NCBI RefSeq assembly: GCF_015207705.1 | Contig: NZ_JADEWI010000018.1 | Span: 43,224 to 107,223, forward strand | Length of the DNA: 64,000 nucleotides | Reading direction: 5' to 3' | From: Nostoc sp. LEGE 06077 | GTDB lineage: Bacteria; Cyanobacteriota; Cyanobacteriia; Cyanobacteriales; Nostocaceae | In this document: piece by piece, positions 9,779-18,790 of the stretch | Layout of the letters: every line of letters begins with the position of its first letter | Position numbering within the stretch: position 1 is the first letter of the stretch | The notes under the pieces: model-generated | Databases searched by the model: none | Seen by the model: only the letters and a program-made list of their open reading frames with translations | What the model was told of the DNA's origin: nothing | Position numbers and translations under genes: made by a program

Positions 9779-10029
9779 AGGTATTTGCATAAAAATGCCA
9801 GCATAGCCCTTAGTTATGATAACATCCCGATACGAAGAGCGATCGCTTGTGTCGGAAATCATCATCGTTTGATGCTGATTTAAAATTTATGTGAAACTTC
9901 AGCGTTAGGCAAAACGTCAGTGTTTGAGCCATCACTTATCCCAAGCTATTCCAGATTGTAGAGGTTATCGCTGGAGAAAGTACTTGAGATAATGAGTATA
10001 CAATCGGAAATCCTGAACCCCAAATTTCT

Positions 10030-10527
10030 ATGAAGCCCTGCAATCAATTGCTAACATCACAACTGCGTCACTTTGGTCTAGCCTTGGTACTACCCGCAGC
10101 ACTCTTGGGCGCGTTGACCTTTCCTAGCCAAACCCAAACAGCAACGGCGCAATCTGCTGCGGGTAATCGCCCTTTAACCATCCGCTCTGATATCCAAGAA
10201 TATGATGCTAAAAGTCAAATTATCACAGCCCGTGGTAATGTCCAAATGTTGTATCCAGCCCGACAAATCCAAGCAACTTCGGCTCAAGCCCAATACTTTA
10301 GCAAAGAACGCCGGATAGATTTCAGTGGCAATGTTTATATTTTGCAACAAGGCGGCAATAGTATTCGCGCTGAGAAAGTGACATATTTAATTGATGAAGG
10401 ACGGTTTGTGGCTTTACCCCAAGGCAATCGCCAAGTAGAGTCGATTTATATGGTAGAAGACTCAGAACTAGGTGGACAAAACACTACACCAGCCCCCAAA
10501 ACACCAAATCTTAAGCCTGCCAATTAA
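10030..10527 (+). CDS. lptA: LptA-like periplasmic LPS-transport protein (OstA family)
   Basis: A secreted 165-residue protein forming the periplasmic bridge for lipopolysaccharide transport to the outer membrane. Residues 1-41 are a signal peptide, with a hydrophobic core L-A-L-V-L-P-A-A-L-L-G-A-L and an A-T-A-Q-S cleavage region. The OstA/LptA beta-jellyroll follows, with repeats such as S-D-I-Q-E-Y-D-A-K-S-Q-I-I-T-A-R-G-N-V and I-D-F-S-G-N-V-Y-I-L-Q. The C-terminus is Pro/Thr-rich. It is followed at once by lptB and then by an LptF/G permease, so the three genes form an export set. The identity rests on family motifs together with this order. Confidence 0.92.
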   Translation: MKPCNQLLTSQLRHFGLALVLPAALLGALTFPSQTQTATAQSAAGNRPLTIRSDIQEYDAKSQIITARGNVQMLYPARQIQATSAQAQYFSKERRIDFSGNVYILQQGGNSIRAEKVTYLIDEGRFVALPQGNRQVESIYMVEDSELGGQNTTPAPKTPNLKPAN

Positions 10528-10621
10528 TATTTAAGTAGAACTGCTGAGAATAATCTTCTGGATTATCCTCATGCTCATAATGATGCGGGTTAAATTACTT
10601 AGTATTAAAGAAACGCAGATA

Positions 10622-11350
10622 GTGAAAATTGTTTTAGAGAATATTCACAAATCTTACGGCAAACGAGCCATTGTCAATCGTGTCAATCTTTCCGTGATTC
10701 AAGGTGAGGTCGTTGGTTTATTAGGCCCCAATGGCGCTGGTAAAACCACGACCTTTTACATTGCGACAGGTTTAGAAAGACCAAATCAGGGGCGCGTTTG
10801 GTTAGACACTCAAGATATTACTGGTGTAGCAATGCACAAAAGGGCGCGTTTGGGTATTGGCTATTTAGCCCAGGAACCCAGTATATTTCGCCAACTTTCT
10901 GTGCAAGATAATATACTTTTGGTGTTAGAGCAAACAAATGTCCCCAAACGAGAGTGGTCGAAGCGATTAAATACTTTGCTGCGGGAGTTTCGGTTAGAAA
11001 AAGTGGCGCACAGCAAAGGAATTCAACTTTCTGGTGGTGAACGACGACGGACGGAATTAGCCAGGGCTTTGGCGGCTGGGCGAGAAGGGCCAAAGTTCTT
11101 ATTGTTAGATGAACCATTTGCAGGGGTTGATCCCATTGCAGTGGCAGAAATTCAAGAAATTGTGGCAGGACTGCGCGATCGCGGTATGGGAATCTTAATT
11201 ACAGATCATAATGTGCGTGAAACCCTAGCCATCACTGACCGCGCCTATATTATGCGTGAAGGACAAATTCTCGCTTCTGGCACAGATGACGAACTTTACA
11301 GCAATCCTCTGGTAAGGCAATACTATTTAGGTGATAATTTTCACGTTTAA
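10622..11350 (+). CDS. lptB: LPS export ABC transporter ATP-binding protein
   Basis: The ATPase that powers lipopolysaccharide extraction from the inner membrane. From the GTG at 10622 the protein has 242 residues, beginning with K-I-V-L-E-N-I-H-K-S-Y-G-K, the normal LptB start. An in-frame ATG at 10571 would add 17 residues unlike the family and has no better ribosome-binding site. Walker A is GPNGAGKTT, the signature is LSGGERRR, Walker B is FLLLDEPF and the switch His is in ITDHN. It lies between lptA and the LptF/G permease gene. A 119-bp inverted-repeat element separates it from the permease gene. Confidence 0.95.
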   Translation: MKIVLENIHKSYGKRAIVNRVNLSVIQGEVVGLLGPNGAGKTTTFYIATGLERPNQGRVWLDTQDITGVAMHKRARLGIGYLAQEPSIFRQLSVQDNILLVLEQTNVPKREWSKRLNTLLREFRLEKVAHSKGIQLSGGERRRTELARALAAGREGPKFLLLDEPFAGVDPIAVAEIQEIVAGLRDRGMGILITDHNVRETLAITDRAYIMREGQILASGTDDELYSNPLVRQYYLGDNFHV

Positions 11351-11372
11351 ATATTTAAATTCATAAATTACT

Positions 11373-11491
11373 AGGACTTACGCACGAGTTACGGAATAAC
11401 GTAGACGCGATAGCGGCTTGCCGCAGGCTACCACTCCAGACGCAGAGGACACGGAGGAATGAGAGTTTGAGAGGTTTTTTGCGTAAGTCCT
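11373..11491. repeat. MITE-like element, family A (TIR AGGACTTACGCA)
   Basis: 119 bases bounded by perfect 12-base inverted ends, AGGACTTACGCA (11373-11384) and TGCGTAAGTCCT (11480-11491). It carries no ORF. The same ends bound a second copy at 34778-34905 with different interior sequence. It sits between lptB and the LptF/G permease gene. Confidence 0.85.
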
Positions 11492-11542
11492 AATTACGAA
11501 TTACACATTAACCAGGATTGAACCATTCAATTTTGTTTGCTT

Positions 11543-12718
11543 ATGATTGCCACAAAGCAGAAGTCTTTTTATAGTATTAATTCACTGCTGCCATTTACGA
11601 TTATGGATCGTTATTTGCTCAGTGAGTTAATCCCGCCATTTTTATTTGGAGTTGGGGCATTTTCCTCAATTGGTGTAACAGTTGATGCTGTATTTGATCT
11701 AATTAGAAAAATTGTTGAATCTGGTCTACCTGTAGGCATCGCCATTCAAGTTTTCTTGTTAAAGATGCCATATTTTATTGTGTTAGCTTTTCCCATGTCC
11801 ACGCTGTTGGCTACTTTGATGACTTACAGTCGTCTTTCTAGCGAGAGTGAACTAATTGCCCTACGTGGTTGTGGAGTGAGTGTCTATCGGATGGTTCTAC
11901 CTGCTGTGATGTTAAGTTTGGTAGTCACCGGTATGACATTTGTCTTTAACGAACAAGTTACACCAACTGCTAATTATCAAGCCAATAGAATTCTAGACAG
12001 CGCCCTGAAATCAGACAAACCAATTTTAAAACAGCAAAATATTTTTTATCCAGAATACCGCGATCTCCAAGAGAAAGATGGCACAAAAAGCAAGATACTG
12101 GCACGCTTATTTTATGCTGACCAGTTTGATGGTAAACGCATGAAAGGTTTAACAATTATTGATAGATCTACAGAAGGTCTCAATCAGGTTGTTGTGGCAG
12201 AATCGGCGCAATGGAATGGTTCGCAAAGTGTCTGGGATTTTTACAATGGAACTATTTATTTAGTTGCTCCCAATGGGTCATATCGCAATATTTTACGATT
12301 TGAACAGCAACAACTCAAACTACCCCGCACACCACTGAGTCTGGTAGAAAAAAGCCGTGACTACGGTGAGATGAATATTTCGGAATCATTAGAACAGTTA
12401 ACAGTGGAAAAATTGGGAGGCGATCGCCAAAAAATCCGCAAACTGCAAGTGAGAATTCAGCAGAAAATTTCTTTACCCTTTGTTTGTTTAGTTTTTGGCT
12501 TAGTCGGCGCAGCAATGGGAACCGTACCTCAACGTACTGGTAGAGGTACAAGTTTCGGGGTGTGTGTCATTGTTATTTTTAGTTACTATTTACTGTTTTT
12601 TGTTAGTGGGGCGATCGGCCAAGCAGGTATTATCTCTCCCTTTTTGGGTGCTTGGTTGCCTAATTTTATTTTCTTATTTATAGGTTTATTCTTGTTAATA
12701 CGTGTAGCTAGGCGATAA
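11543..12718 (+). CDS. LptF/LptG family LPS permease
   Basis: The integral inner-membrane subunit that pairs with LptB. About 391 residues from the ATG at 11543. A TTG six bases earlier is possible, and an internal ATG at 11603 (M-D-R-Y-L-L-S-E-L) is also a plausible start. Membrane helices occur at about residues 30-55, 65-90 and 105-125, then a periplasmic beta-rich domain (about 130-300), then three C-terminal helices (about 305-390) ending in a basic R-V-A-R-R tail. The P-M-S-T-L-L-A-T-L and L-R-G-C-G-V-S segments are typical of YjgP/YjgQ proteins. A single permease gene of this type is present in the window. Confidence 0.94.
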   Translation: MIATKQKSFYSINSLLPFTIMDRYLLSELIPPFLFGVGAFSSIGVTVDAVFDLIRKIVESGLPVGIAIQVFLLKMPYFIVLAFPMSTLLATLMTYSRLSSESELIALRGCGVSVYRMVLPAVMLSLVVTGMTFVFNEQVTPTANYQANRILDSALKSDKPILKQQNIFYPEYRDLQEKDGTKSKILARLFYADQFDGKRMKGLTIIDRSTEGLNQVVVAESAQWNGSQSVWDFYNGTIYLVAPNGSYRNILRFEQQQLKLPRTPLSLVEKSRDYGEMNISESLEQLTVEKLGGDRQKIRKLQVRIQQKISLPFVCLVFGLVGAAMGTVPQRTGRGTSFGVCVIVIFSYYLLFFVSGAIGQAGIISPFLGAWLPNFIFLFIGLFLLIRVARR

Positions 12719-13020
12719 TCACACTTGGAATGTGAAAGTGGGACAAGGGAAAACTGATGGCTATGTTCACCTAAGACTTCAAACCTGTGTCCAAAGTCAG
12801 CAAAGTATAGATAAAAGAAGGGAAAAGGGAAAATGAGCAACAACTTGGTAGAATCCTACTAGCCGATCAAAAAGAGAGAGAGAAAAGGGTAAAGAAACAT
12901 GGCGACGCAAAGACGCTTTAGCTGTTGTTTTTGCTGCTGTGTTTCTCCCTTCACAAAAGTTTGCATTTGTAAGTTTCCCGTTATAAGTTCTAAATTTTCA
13001 ATTTTTGCGACAATTTTCTC
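12719..13020. other. Intergenic region without a recognisable gene
   Basis: About 300 bases between the LptF/G gene and the unknown gene at 13021. It contains purine-rich runs near 12817-12835 and 12870-12895 and no convincing ORF or terminator hairpin. Confidence 0.55.
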
Positions 13021-13485
13021 ATGACAACAGCAATTTCTGATCAAAATACTGCCGATTTAGCCGCTGATGATTATGTCGTTATTGGCTTGGCAACCTGTTT
13101 TATTAAAGAAGATGGGGAAGTTTATCAAGTTGAAGTAATTGAGCCAATTCCCTCTGCATCTTTAGAAGCATTGATGAAAGATATTCCCACTTCTTACAAA
13201 CTAGCTTGTGCGACAACCTTGGGGGCGGTGTTAGATGGTGATACACCATTATTACCCCCAGGCTTTCCCACATCGGCGCAGTTTGGGGAAGAATTTGCTC
13301 AACGGGTGTTTGCAGCAGTGCGTACCTATAAACGCACCGAAAGCAGCAAAAATCTGATTCCTTTGGGGACAACTTACACTGATTTTAAGTATTCCATTGA
13401 ACGCAAACGCGTGTTAAATGCTGCCAGAGTTGTGAATAAAGAAGACAATGTGAAACAGCATTCACACACACACAAAGTTCTTTAA
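13021..13485 (+). CDS. Conserved-looking soluble protein of unknown function, coupled to a GST gene
   Basis: 154 residues with no signal peptide or membrane helix. The central part reads V-V-I-G-L-A-T-C-F-I-K-E-D-G-E-V-Y-Q-V, then I-E-P-I-P-S-A-S-L-E-A-L. The C-terminus is His-rich (Q-H-S-H-T-H-K). I do not recognise a characterised domain. It begins 12 bases closer to the next gene than independent transcription would suggest: only 12 bases separate its stop from the glutathione S-transferase start, so the two are very probably co-transcribed. A link to thiol or stress metabolism is inference from that neighbour only. Confidence 0.82.
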   Translation: MTTAISDQNTADLAADDYVVIGLATCFIKEDGEVYQVEVIEPIPSASLEALMKDIPTSYKLACATTLGAVLDGDTPLLPPGFPTSAQFGEEFAQRVFAAVRTYKRTESSKNLIPLGTTYTDFKYSIERKRVLNAARVVNKEDNVKQHSHTHKVL

Positions 13486-13497
13486 ATACAAGTAGTT

Positions 13498-14055
13498 ATG
13501 CTAAAACTTTACGGTGGTGCTTTTAGTCGGGCGGCGATCGCCAAATGGTATCTAGAAGAACTCGAAATTCCCTATCAGTTTGTTCAACTAGATATGCAGG
13601 CGGGGGAACATCGTCAGCCAGAATATTTGCAGATTAACCCAATGGGTAAAGTCCCGGCAATAGTTGATGGAGATTTTCAACTTTGGGAATCTGGAGCAAT
13701 TTTGCTGTATTTGTATGAGAAGTATGGCAAATCTTCAGCTTCCCTAGAGAAACGTGCAGAAATATTTCAATGGGTGTTGTTTGCTAACTCTACACTATCA
13801 GCAGGAATTTTTACAGAATCTACCAGAGAGCGAGAAGTACCCCTATTGTTAACTCCGCTAAATGAGATTTTTCAACAACAACCCTTTATCCTGGGTGATG
13901 AATTTAGCGTTGCGGATGTGGCTGTGGGATCAGTTCTTGCTTATATACCCATGATGCTGAAACTAGATCTCAGCGTCTACCCAGCAGTTCTGGAATATAT
14001 CAACCGCATATCTGAACGTCCAGCGTTTAAAAAAGGAATTGGTGGAAAGCCTTAA
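13498..14055 (+). CDS. Glutathione S-transferase family protein
   Basis: A two-domain GST of 185 residues, slightly short for the family. The N-terminal thioredoxin-like domain (about 1-78) contains L-Y-G-G-A-F-S-R-A, the M-G-K-V-P-A-I cis-proline motif and E-S-G-A-I-L-L-Y-L, the glutathione-binding Glu-Ser pair. The helical C-terminal domain (about 85-185) carries the F-S-V-A-D-V-A N-capping box. Catalysis probably uses the Ser near residue 9, although Cys is absent there. It follows the unknown gene at 13021 after 12 bases and is convergent with argD, from which hairpins at 14082-14140 separate it. Confidence 0.93.
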   Translation: MLKLYGGAFSRAAIAKWYLEELEIPYQFVQLDMQAGEHRQPEYLQINPMGKVPAIVDGDFQLWESGAILLYLYEKYGKSSASLEKRAEIFQWVLFANSTLSAGIFTESTREREVPLLLTPLNEIFQQQPFILGDEFSVADVAVGSVLAYIPMMLKLDLSVYPAVLEYINRISERPAFKKGIGGKP

Positions 14056-14081
14056 AAGTAAAAAGTAACAGGTAAAAAGTT

Positions 14082-14140
14082 AATCCCCATAAATAAATTT
14101 AAAATTTAGGGGATTTTGAGGATACTTTTAAAGTATCCTC
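14082..14140. terminator. Hairpins between convergent genes, probable bidirectional terminator
   Basis: Two stems lie between the GST gene and argD. The first is AATCCCC (14082-14088) with GGGGATT (14109-14115). The second is a perfect palindrome at 14118-14140 built on GAGGATACTT/AAGTATCCTC. T-rich sequence flanks the second stem. Placement and symmetry support termination from both sides. Confidence 0.65.
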
Positions 14141-14189
14141 TAAGGCAATTTTCTTTACTTTTGCCTTTTAACTTTTGCTTTTTCCCTCG

Positions 14190-15473
14190 TTAACCTGTGA
14201 TTTTAGCCAGTGCTTTGTCCAAAGCTTGCAAAGCTTGGTCAATTTCAGTCTTAGTCACAATTAGCGGTGGAACAAAGCGCACAACTTTTGGCCCGGCGGG
14301 GACAAGTAATAAACCTTCAGCAATGGCGGCGTTGACAACTTCACCAGCAGTTAGCGCAATGTCATCTGTCAACTCCATCCCATTGATTAAGCCCCAACCC
14401 CGCACCTCAGAAACATAATTAGGGTATTTGGTGGCGATCGCTCTTAATCCAGCACGTAGCTGTTCTCCTCTCTCCTGGACATTCTGCAAAATCTTTTCTT
14501 TTTCCAAGGTTTGGCAAACACTCAGCGCCACACCACAAACAAAGGGATTCCCTCCAAAAGTGCTGGCGTGTTCTCCTGGTTGAAAAACAGCACAGAATTT
14601 TTTACTCATCATTGCGCCAATGGGAATACCACCGCCCAAACCTTTGGCGCTGGTGAAGATATCCGGTTCGACACCGAGATGTTCATAACCCCACAAATAA
14701 CCACTGCGTCCCATCCCGACTTGCACTTCATCAAAAATCAATAAAATGCCAGTTTCATCACAAATCCGCCGCAGTTTTTGGAAGTAAGCCACATCACCGG
14801 GACGAACGCCGCCTTCACCTTGCAGTGGTTCGATTAAAATTGCTGCAACCTGATAATCACCTTCATCTAACTCGCTAATGGCTGTTTCGATAGCGGTAAT
14901 ATCGTTGTAAGGTACGTAATGGAACCCAGGAACCAAGGGATCAAAGTATTTTTGATACTTAGGTTGTCCAGTAGCGGTAATCGTTGCCAAAGTCCGCCCG
15001 TGGAAGCTGGCGTTAGCCGTTAAAATAATTGGCTTATCTATTTCTAGAACTGTATGGGCATATTTACGTGCTAATTTAATCGCTGCTTCATTAGCTTCTG
15101 CACCAGAGTTGCAGAAAAATACGCGATCAGCGCAAGAATGTTGGATAATCCATTTGGCTAATTCCCCTTGTTCAGGAATGTAGTACAAATTAGAAACATG
15201 ATGCAGCTTTTGAATTTGACGGGTCACAGCTTCAACCATTGCTGGATGGGCGTGTCCTAGTGTACAAGTGGCAATTCCTGCCACAAAATCTAGATATTCC
15301 TGCCCCTGTGTATCCCAAACCCGGCATCCTGCACCCTTTTCCAGGGCTAAAGGAAACCGACCATAAGTTGACATCACGGCTTCGTTAAAGCTATCCGTAT
15401 CAAAAGGAATAGATGACACTGAACCTGATGCTGGGGGGATGCTGGCTTCTTCAACTAGAGTTTGAAAGCTCAC
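14190..15473 (-). CDS. argD: Acetylornithine aminotransferase
   Basis: A PLP-dependent class III aminotransferase that converts N-acetylglutamate semialdehyde to N-acetylornithine in arginine synthesis. The 427 residues are close to the usual length, with an extra variable N-terminus of about 30. Recognisable blocks are F-C-N-S-G-A-E-A-N-E-A-A-I-K-L-A-R, F-H-G-R-T-L-A-T, E-P-L-Q-G-E-G-G-V, L-I-F-D-E-V-Q-V-G-M-G-R and the PLP lysine Lys277 in SAKGLGGG. S-T-F-G-G-N-P follows. An ornithine or GABA aminotransferase is possible by fold, but the motifs and length fit ArgD best. It is monocistronic. Confidence 0.95.
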   Translation of the reverse strand: MSFQTLVEEASIPPASGSVSSIPFDTDSFNEAVMSTYGRFPLALEKGAGCRVWDTQGQEYLDFVAGIATCTLGHAHPAMVEAVTRQIQKLHHVSNLYYIPEQGELAKWIIQHSCADRVFFCNSGAEANEAAIKLARKYAHTVLEIDKPIILTANASFHGRTLATITATGQPKYQKYFDPLVPGFHYVPYNDITAIETAISELDEGDYQVAAILIEPLQGEGGVRPGDVAYFQKLRRICDETGILLIFDEVQVGMGRSGYLWGYEHLGVEPDIFTSAKGLGGGIPIGAMMSKKFCAVFQPGEHASTFGGNPFVCGVALSVCQTLEKEKILQNVQERGEQLRAGLRAIATKYPNYVSEVRGWGLINGMELTDDIALTAGEVVNAAIAEGLLLVPAGPKVVRFVPPLIVTKTEIDQALQALDKALAKITG

Positions 15474-15603
15474 TACCGCTCCTCCTGAAAATATTTCATC
15501 TTAGACTTACTTACTAGTTTCCTCGAAATTGTTAAAAATTTCTTGGGATTGATCGCAAATCATGATTTCTTTTAGACTAACGCTTTAATACCCTTAAATC
15601 AGC

Positions 15604-15630
15604 TATCAGTTATCAGTTATCAGTTATCAG
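15604..15630. repeat. Heptameric tandem repeat (TATCAGT)
   Basis: Three full TATCAGT units and a partial fourth lie upstream of argD and the potassium channel gene. The unit type is one of the short heptamers typical of heterocystous cyanobacteria. Confidence 0.85.
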
Positions 15631-15708
15631 GCGTATGGTGGCGGTATCAATCCCCCACTAAAGCTTTTCACCAATTGGTGTGCCTTTTCGCCCAGGGATA
15701 TTACTGGT

Positions 15709-15736
15709 AACTGTTGACTGTTAACTGTTCACTGTT
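15709..15736. repeat. Heptameric tandem repeat (NACTGTT)
   Basis: Four heptads, AACTGTT, GACTGTT, AACTGTT and CACTGTT, end 5 bases before the channel start codon. They therefore occupy the place of the ribosome-binding site. The unit is a permutation of the reverse complement of CAACAGT, a heptamer reported from heterocystous cyanobacteria. Confidence 0.85.
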
Positions 15737-15741
15737 AAACA

Positions 15742-16806
15742 ATGTATTCCACTCTTGAGAGAAAATATCAACGTATTCAAAAAGAGCTAATGGCAGGTGC
15801 GATCGCCCTTGGGGGTGTGTTCCTGATTGGCACTTTATGGTACAGATTAGTTGAGGGATGGGCATGGGAAGATGCAGCTTACATGACCGTAATTACCTTG
15901 GCGACTGTGGGATACGGAGAAACACACCCACTCGGTAGCCGAGGGCGTTTGTTTACCATTGCCCTAATTTTATTGGGCGTAGTCAATATTGGTTATATTG
16001 TCAATCGATTTACAGAAGCCATCATTGAAGGCTACTTTCAAGAAGGAATTCGGCTACGACAACAGAGGCGCGTAATGGAATCCTTGACAGGACATTATAT
16101 TATTTGTGGATTTAGTCGCACTGGTCGGCAAATTGCCAGAGAATTTCAGGCAGAAGGTGTACCTTTTGTAGTTATAGATTCGGAGATGGAGTCTGTCCAA
16201 AAGGCGCAAATGGAAGGTTATGTAGTATACCAGGGTGATGCCACTCTAGATGATACATTGCTCCATGTGGGTATTGAAAGAGCCATTTGTATAGTTGCGG
16301 CACTACCTTCAGATGCGGAAAATTTATACACCGTATTATCAGCAAAAACATTAAATCCTGAAATTCGGGCGATCGCTCGCGCTAGTACAGAAGAGGCGTT
16401 GCAAAAATTACAGCGTGGTGGTGCAGATGCCGTAATATCACCATATATAACTGGAGGCAAGCGGATGGCCGCAGCCGCCCTCAGACCGCAAGTATTAGAT
16501 TTCGTCGATGGAATTTTATCTGGTGCAGACCGTCAGTTGTATATGGAAGAATTTTTACTTGATCCCGCCTTTTCTCCCTTCGTGGGACAAACATTGCAGA
16601 AAGCCAAACTACGATCGCAAACTGGTGCATTAGTCCTAGCAATTCGCCGTGCTGATGGTAATCTCATCGGCGGCCCCACTGGTGACACAATCTTAATGTC
16701 AGGAGATACCCTAATTTGTATGGGTACAGCCGAACAGTTGCGGAGTTTGAATCAAGTTCTCGTTCCCATTGGTTCGCAAAAATTACGCAAGCCGAAAAAT
16801 CAGTGA
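15742..16806 (+). CDS. Potassium channel with TrkA/RCK regulatory domain
   Basis: A 354-residue two-helix potassium channel subunit of the inner membrane. TM1 spans about residues 17-36, the pore loop carries the selectivity filter TVGYGE at 55-60, and TM2 spans about 68-92. The cytoplasmic RCK_N domain (about 115-235) has the nucleotide-binding G-F-S-R-T-G-R-Q-I-A motif after I-I-C. An RCK_C domain lies at about 255-345. This matches MthK/Kch-type gated channels, which form tetramers and respond to ligand at the RCK ring. A heptameric repeat ends 5 bases before the ATG, so no normal ribosome-binding site is visible. Confidence 0.95.
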   Translation: MYSTLERKYQRIQKELMAGAIALGGVFLIGTLWYRLVEGWAWEDAAYMTVITLATVGYGETHPLGSRGRLFTIALILLGVVNIGYIVNRFTEAIIEGYFQEGIRLRQQRRVMESLTGHYIICGFSRTGRQIAREFQAEGVPFVVIDSEMESVQKAQMEGYVVYQGDATLDDTLLHVGIERAICIVAALPSDAENLYTVLSAKTLNPEIRAIARASTEEALQKLQRGGADAVISPYITGGKRMAAAALRPQVLDFVDGILSGADRQLYMEEFLLDPAFSPFVGQTLQKAKLRSQTGALVLAIRRADGNLIGGPTGDTILMSGDTLICMGTAEQLRSLNQVLVPIGSQKLRKPKNQ

Positions 16807-16954
16807 TAGGGGATAGGTGATAGGTTAAAGGGGACAGGTTACAGGTTACAGGGGACAGGGGATGTATGGCTCATCTTGAAAAGAGCGATCGCAATTTTTC
16901 CCTCTAAACTGCTATCTTTGCAACAATAATAATAGTTATATAAATTTACTCCTG

Positions 16955-16982
16955 CCTTCTACCTTCTGCCTTCTGCCTCCTA
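16955..16982. repeat. Heptameric tandem repeat (CCTTCTG)
   Basis: Four units, CCTTCTA, CCTTCTG, CCTTCTG and CCTCCTA, lie just before the glcD start. The preceding stretch 16807-16862 is also repetitive, with GGGATAGGTGATAGG and TTACAGG units. No gene is visible in 16807-17005. Confidence 0.8.
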
Positions 16983-17005
16983 CCGAGTCATCTACCCGAA
17001 ACCTT

Positions 17006-18478
17006 ATGCTTACCCAAGATAAACAACAACGCAATTGGCAACCTATTATCAAAGCATTTGAGGCTATCCTTGGTAAAAATGGAGTAATTAAACGCCGCGA
17101 AGAATTGATTACCTATGAATGTGATGGTTTGACTAGCTATCGTCAACGTCCGACTGTGGCTGTGTTACCAAGAACTACAGAACAAGTCGCGGCAGCGGTG
17201 AAAATATGTAATCAGTATTCTGTCCCCTTTATTGCCCGCGGTTCCGGTACGGGATTATCTGGAGGTGCTTTACCATTAGAAGACTCTGTATTGATTGTCA
17301 CCTCATTAATGCGACAAATCCTCAGCGTTGATTTAGAAAATCAGCGCATTGTTGTACAACCAGGTGTAATTAATAGTTGGGTAACGCAAACTGTTAGCGG
17401 CGCAGGCTTTTACTATGCGCCAGATCCTTCCAGTCAAATTATCTGTTCAATTGGCGGCAATGTTGCCGAGAACTCTGGTGGAGTGCATTGCTTAAAATAT
17501 GGTGTCACAACTAACCACGTTTTTGGGTTAAAAATCGTCACCCCAGAAGGCGAAATTGTCGATTTAGGTGGGCAGATTCCCGAAACCCCTGGTTATGATT
17601 TAACAGGTATATTTGTCGGTTCCGAAGGGACTTTAGGAATCGCCACAGAAATTACTCTCAGAATTCTCAAAACTGCCGAATCAATTTGTGTATTATTAGC
17701 CGACTTTACAAGTGTAGAAGCTGCGGGGGCTAGTGTTTCTGATATTATTAGTGCCGGGATAATTCCTGGTGGTATGGAAATGATGGATAACCTCAGCATT
17801 AATGCAGTAGAAGATGTTGTGGCAACTAATTGTTATCCGCGAGATGCTACGGCAATTTTGTTAGTTGAAATTGACGGTTTAGAAGTAGAAGTGGCAGTTT
17901 TAAAACAAAGAATTACAGAAATTTGTCAACAAAATGGGGCGCGGAATGTAACTGCGGCAAGTGACCCAGAAACCCGCTTAAAATTGTGGAAAGGACGCAA
18001 AGCGGCTTTTGCCGCAGCGGGACATTTAAGCCCCGATTATTATGTCCAAGATGGCGTAATTCCGCGTACTCAATTGCCCTATGTTTTGCAAGAGATTGAA
18101 AACTTAAGCCAACAGTATGGGTATAAAATCGCTAACGTCTTTCACGCTGGCGATGGCAATCTTCACCCTCTCGTTCTTTATGATAATTCTGTGCCTGGGG
18201 CGTTAGAAAAGGTTGAAGAATTAGGTGGAGAAATTCTCAAACTTTGTGTGAAAGTGGGTGGAAGTCTTTCTGGTGAACATGGCATTGGCTCAGATAAAAA
18301 GTGTTATATGTCAGAAATGTTTAACAGCGTCGATTTAGAATCAATGCAATGGGTACGACAAGTATTTAATCCCCAAGGTTTAGCCAACCCTGAGAAAATA
18401 TTCCCCACACCCCGCACCTGTGGCGAAGCTGCAAATGCAATGAATCACAAGCAGTTTGAAGGCGTGGAAAGATATTAA
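17006..18478 (+). CDS. glcD: Glycolate oxidase/dehydrogenase subunit GlcD-like FAD-linked oxidase
   Basis: An FAD-dependent 2-hydroxyacid dehydrogenase of 490 residues. In cyanobacteria this family oxidises the glycolate formed by RuBisCO oxygenation, and some members oxidise D-lactate. The FAD_binding_4 domain (about 50-190) shows R-G-S-G-T-G-L-S-G-G-A and the Pro-Asp-Pro-Ser-Ser region leading to G-G-N-V-A-E-N-S-G-G. The C-terminal FAD-oxidase domain (about 225-465) has F-H-A-G-D-G-N-L-H-P and S-G-E-H-G-I-G. No glcE or glcF neighbour is present here, so substrate assignment is by family. Confidence 0.92.
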   Translation: MLTQDKQQRNWQPIIKAFEAILGKNGVIKRREELITYECDGLTSYRQRPTVAVLPRTTEQVAAAVKICNQYSVPFIARGSGTGLSGGALPLEDSVLIVTSLMRQILSVDLENQRIVVQPGVINSWVTQTVSGAGFYYAPDPSSQIICSIGGNVAENSGGVHCLKYGVTTNHVFGLKIVTPEGEIVDLGGQIPETPGYDLTGIFVGSEGTLGIATEITLRILKTAESICVLLADFTSVEAAGASVSDIISAGIIPGGMEMMDNLSINAVEDVVATNCYPRDATAILLVEIDGLEVEVAVLKQRITEICQQNGARNVTAASDPETRLKLWKGRKAAFAAAGHLSPDYYVQDGVIPRTQLPYVLQEIENLSQQYGYKIANVFHAGDGNLHPLVLYDNSVPGALEKVEELGGEILKLCVKVGGSLSGEHGIGSDKKCYMSEMFNSVDLESMQWVRQVFNPQGLANPEKIFPTPRTCGEAANAMNHKQFEGVERY

Positions 18479-18544
18479 CCAATGTATTTGTATCTGTAGA
18501 TTTAAACCTAACAGCTTGTCAAACAGACTTGTCAAATTTGTTTT

Positions 18545-18790
18545 ACGTGAGTTCGATGACCTCTCCCCAACCCCTCTGTCTTGAAAAGTTTTGCGCCGGG
18601 AAACCCGGACGCGCAACGCCAGTTGCTTTATGCCGGGGAACCCGTCCAACGCACTGGCTCAACTTTTCGCTCCGAGGCGGAGAGGGGCTTAAATATCTTG
18701 AAATATCGACGAAAAATTAAGGTTTAGAAGCCTCTCTCCTTGCAGGGGAGAGGTTTGGAGAGGGGTTTTTTTAATTCGTCGAACTCACGT
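18545..18790. repeat. MITE-like element, family B (TIR ACGTGAGTTCGA), overlapping a gene
   Basis: 246 bases with perfect 12-base inverted ends, ACGTGAGTTCGA (18545-18556) and TCGAACTCACGT (18779-18790). Just inside each end the arms continue with CCTCTCC..CCCCTC and GAGAGG..GGGG. The interior contains a second, smaller palindromic repeat (GCCAGTTGCTT at 18618 to CCAACGCACTGGC at 18646-18658) that recurs at 56974-57061. The right end encodes the C-terminus of the Nudix gene. Confidence 0.85.

Noticed and set aside
9593..9883. Open frames on both strands covering the tRNA-Ser gene
   Set aside because: The tRNA folds perfectly and explains the sequence; reading frames through it are by-products.
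15604..16982. CRISPR array suggested by clustered short repeats
   Set aside because: The units are contiguous heptamers without spacers of constant length, and no cas genes are nearby.
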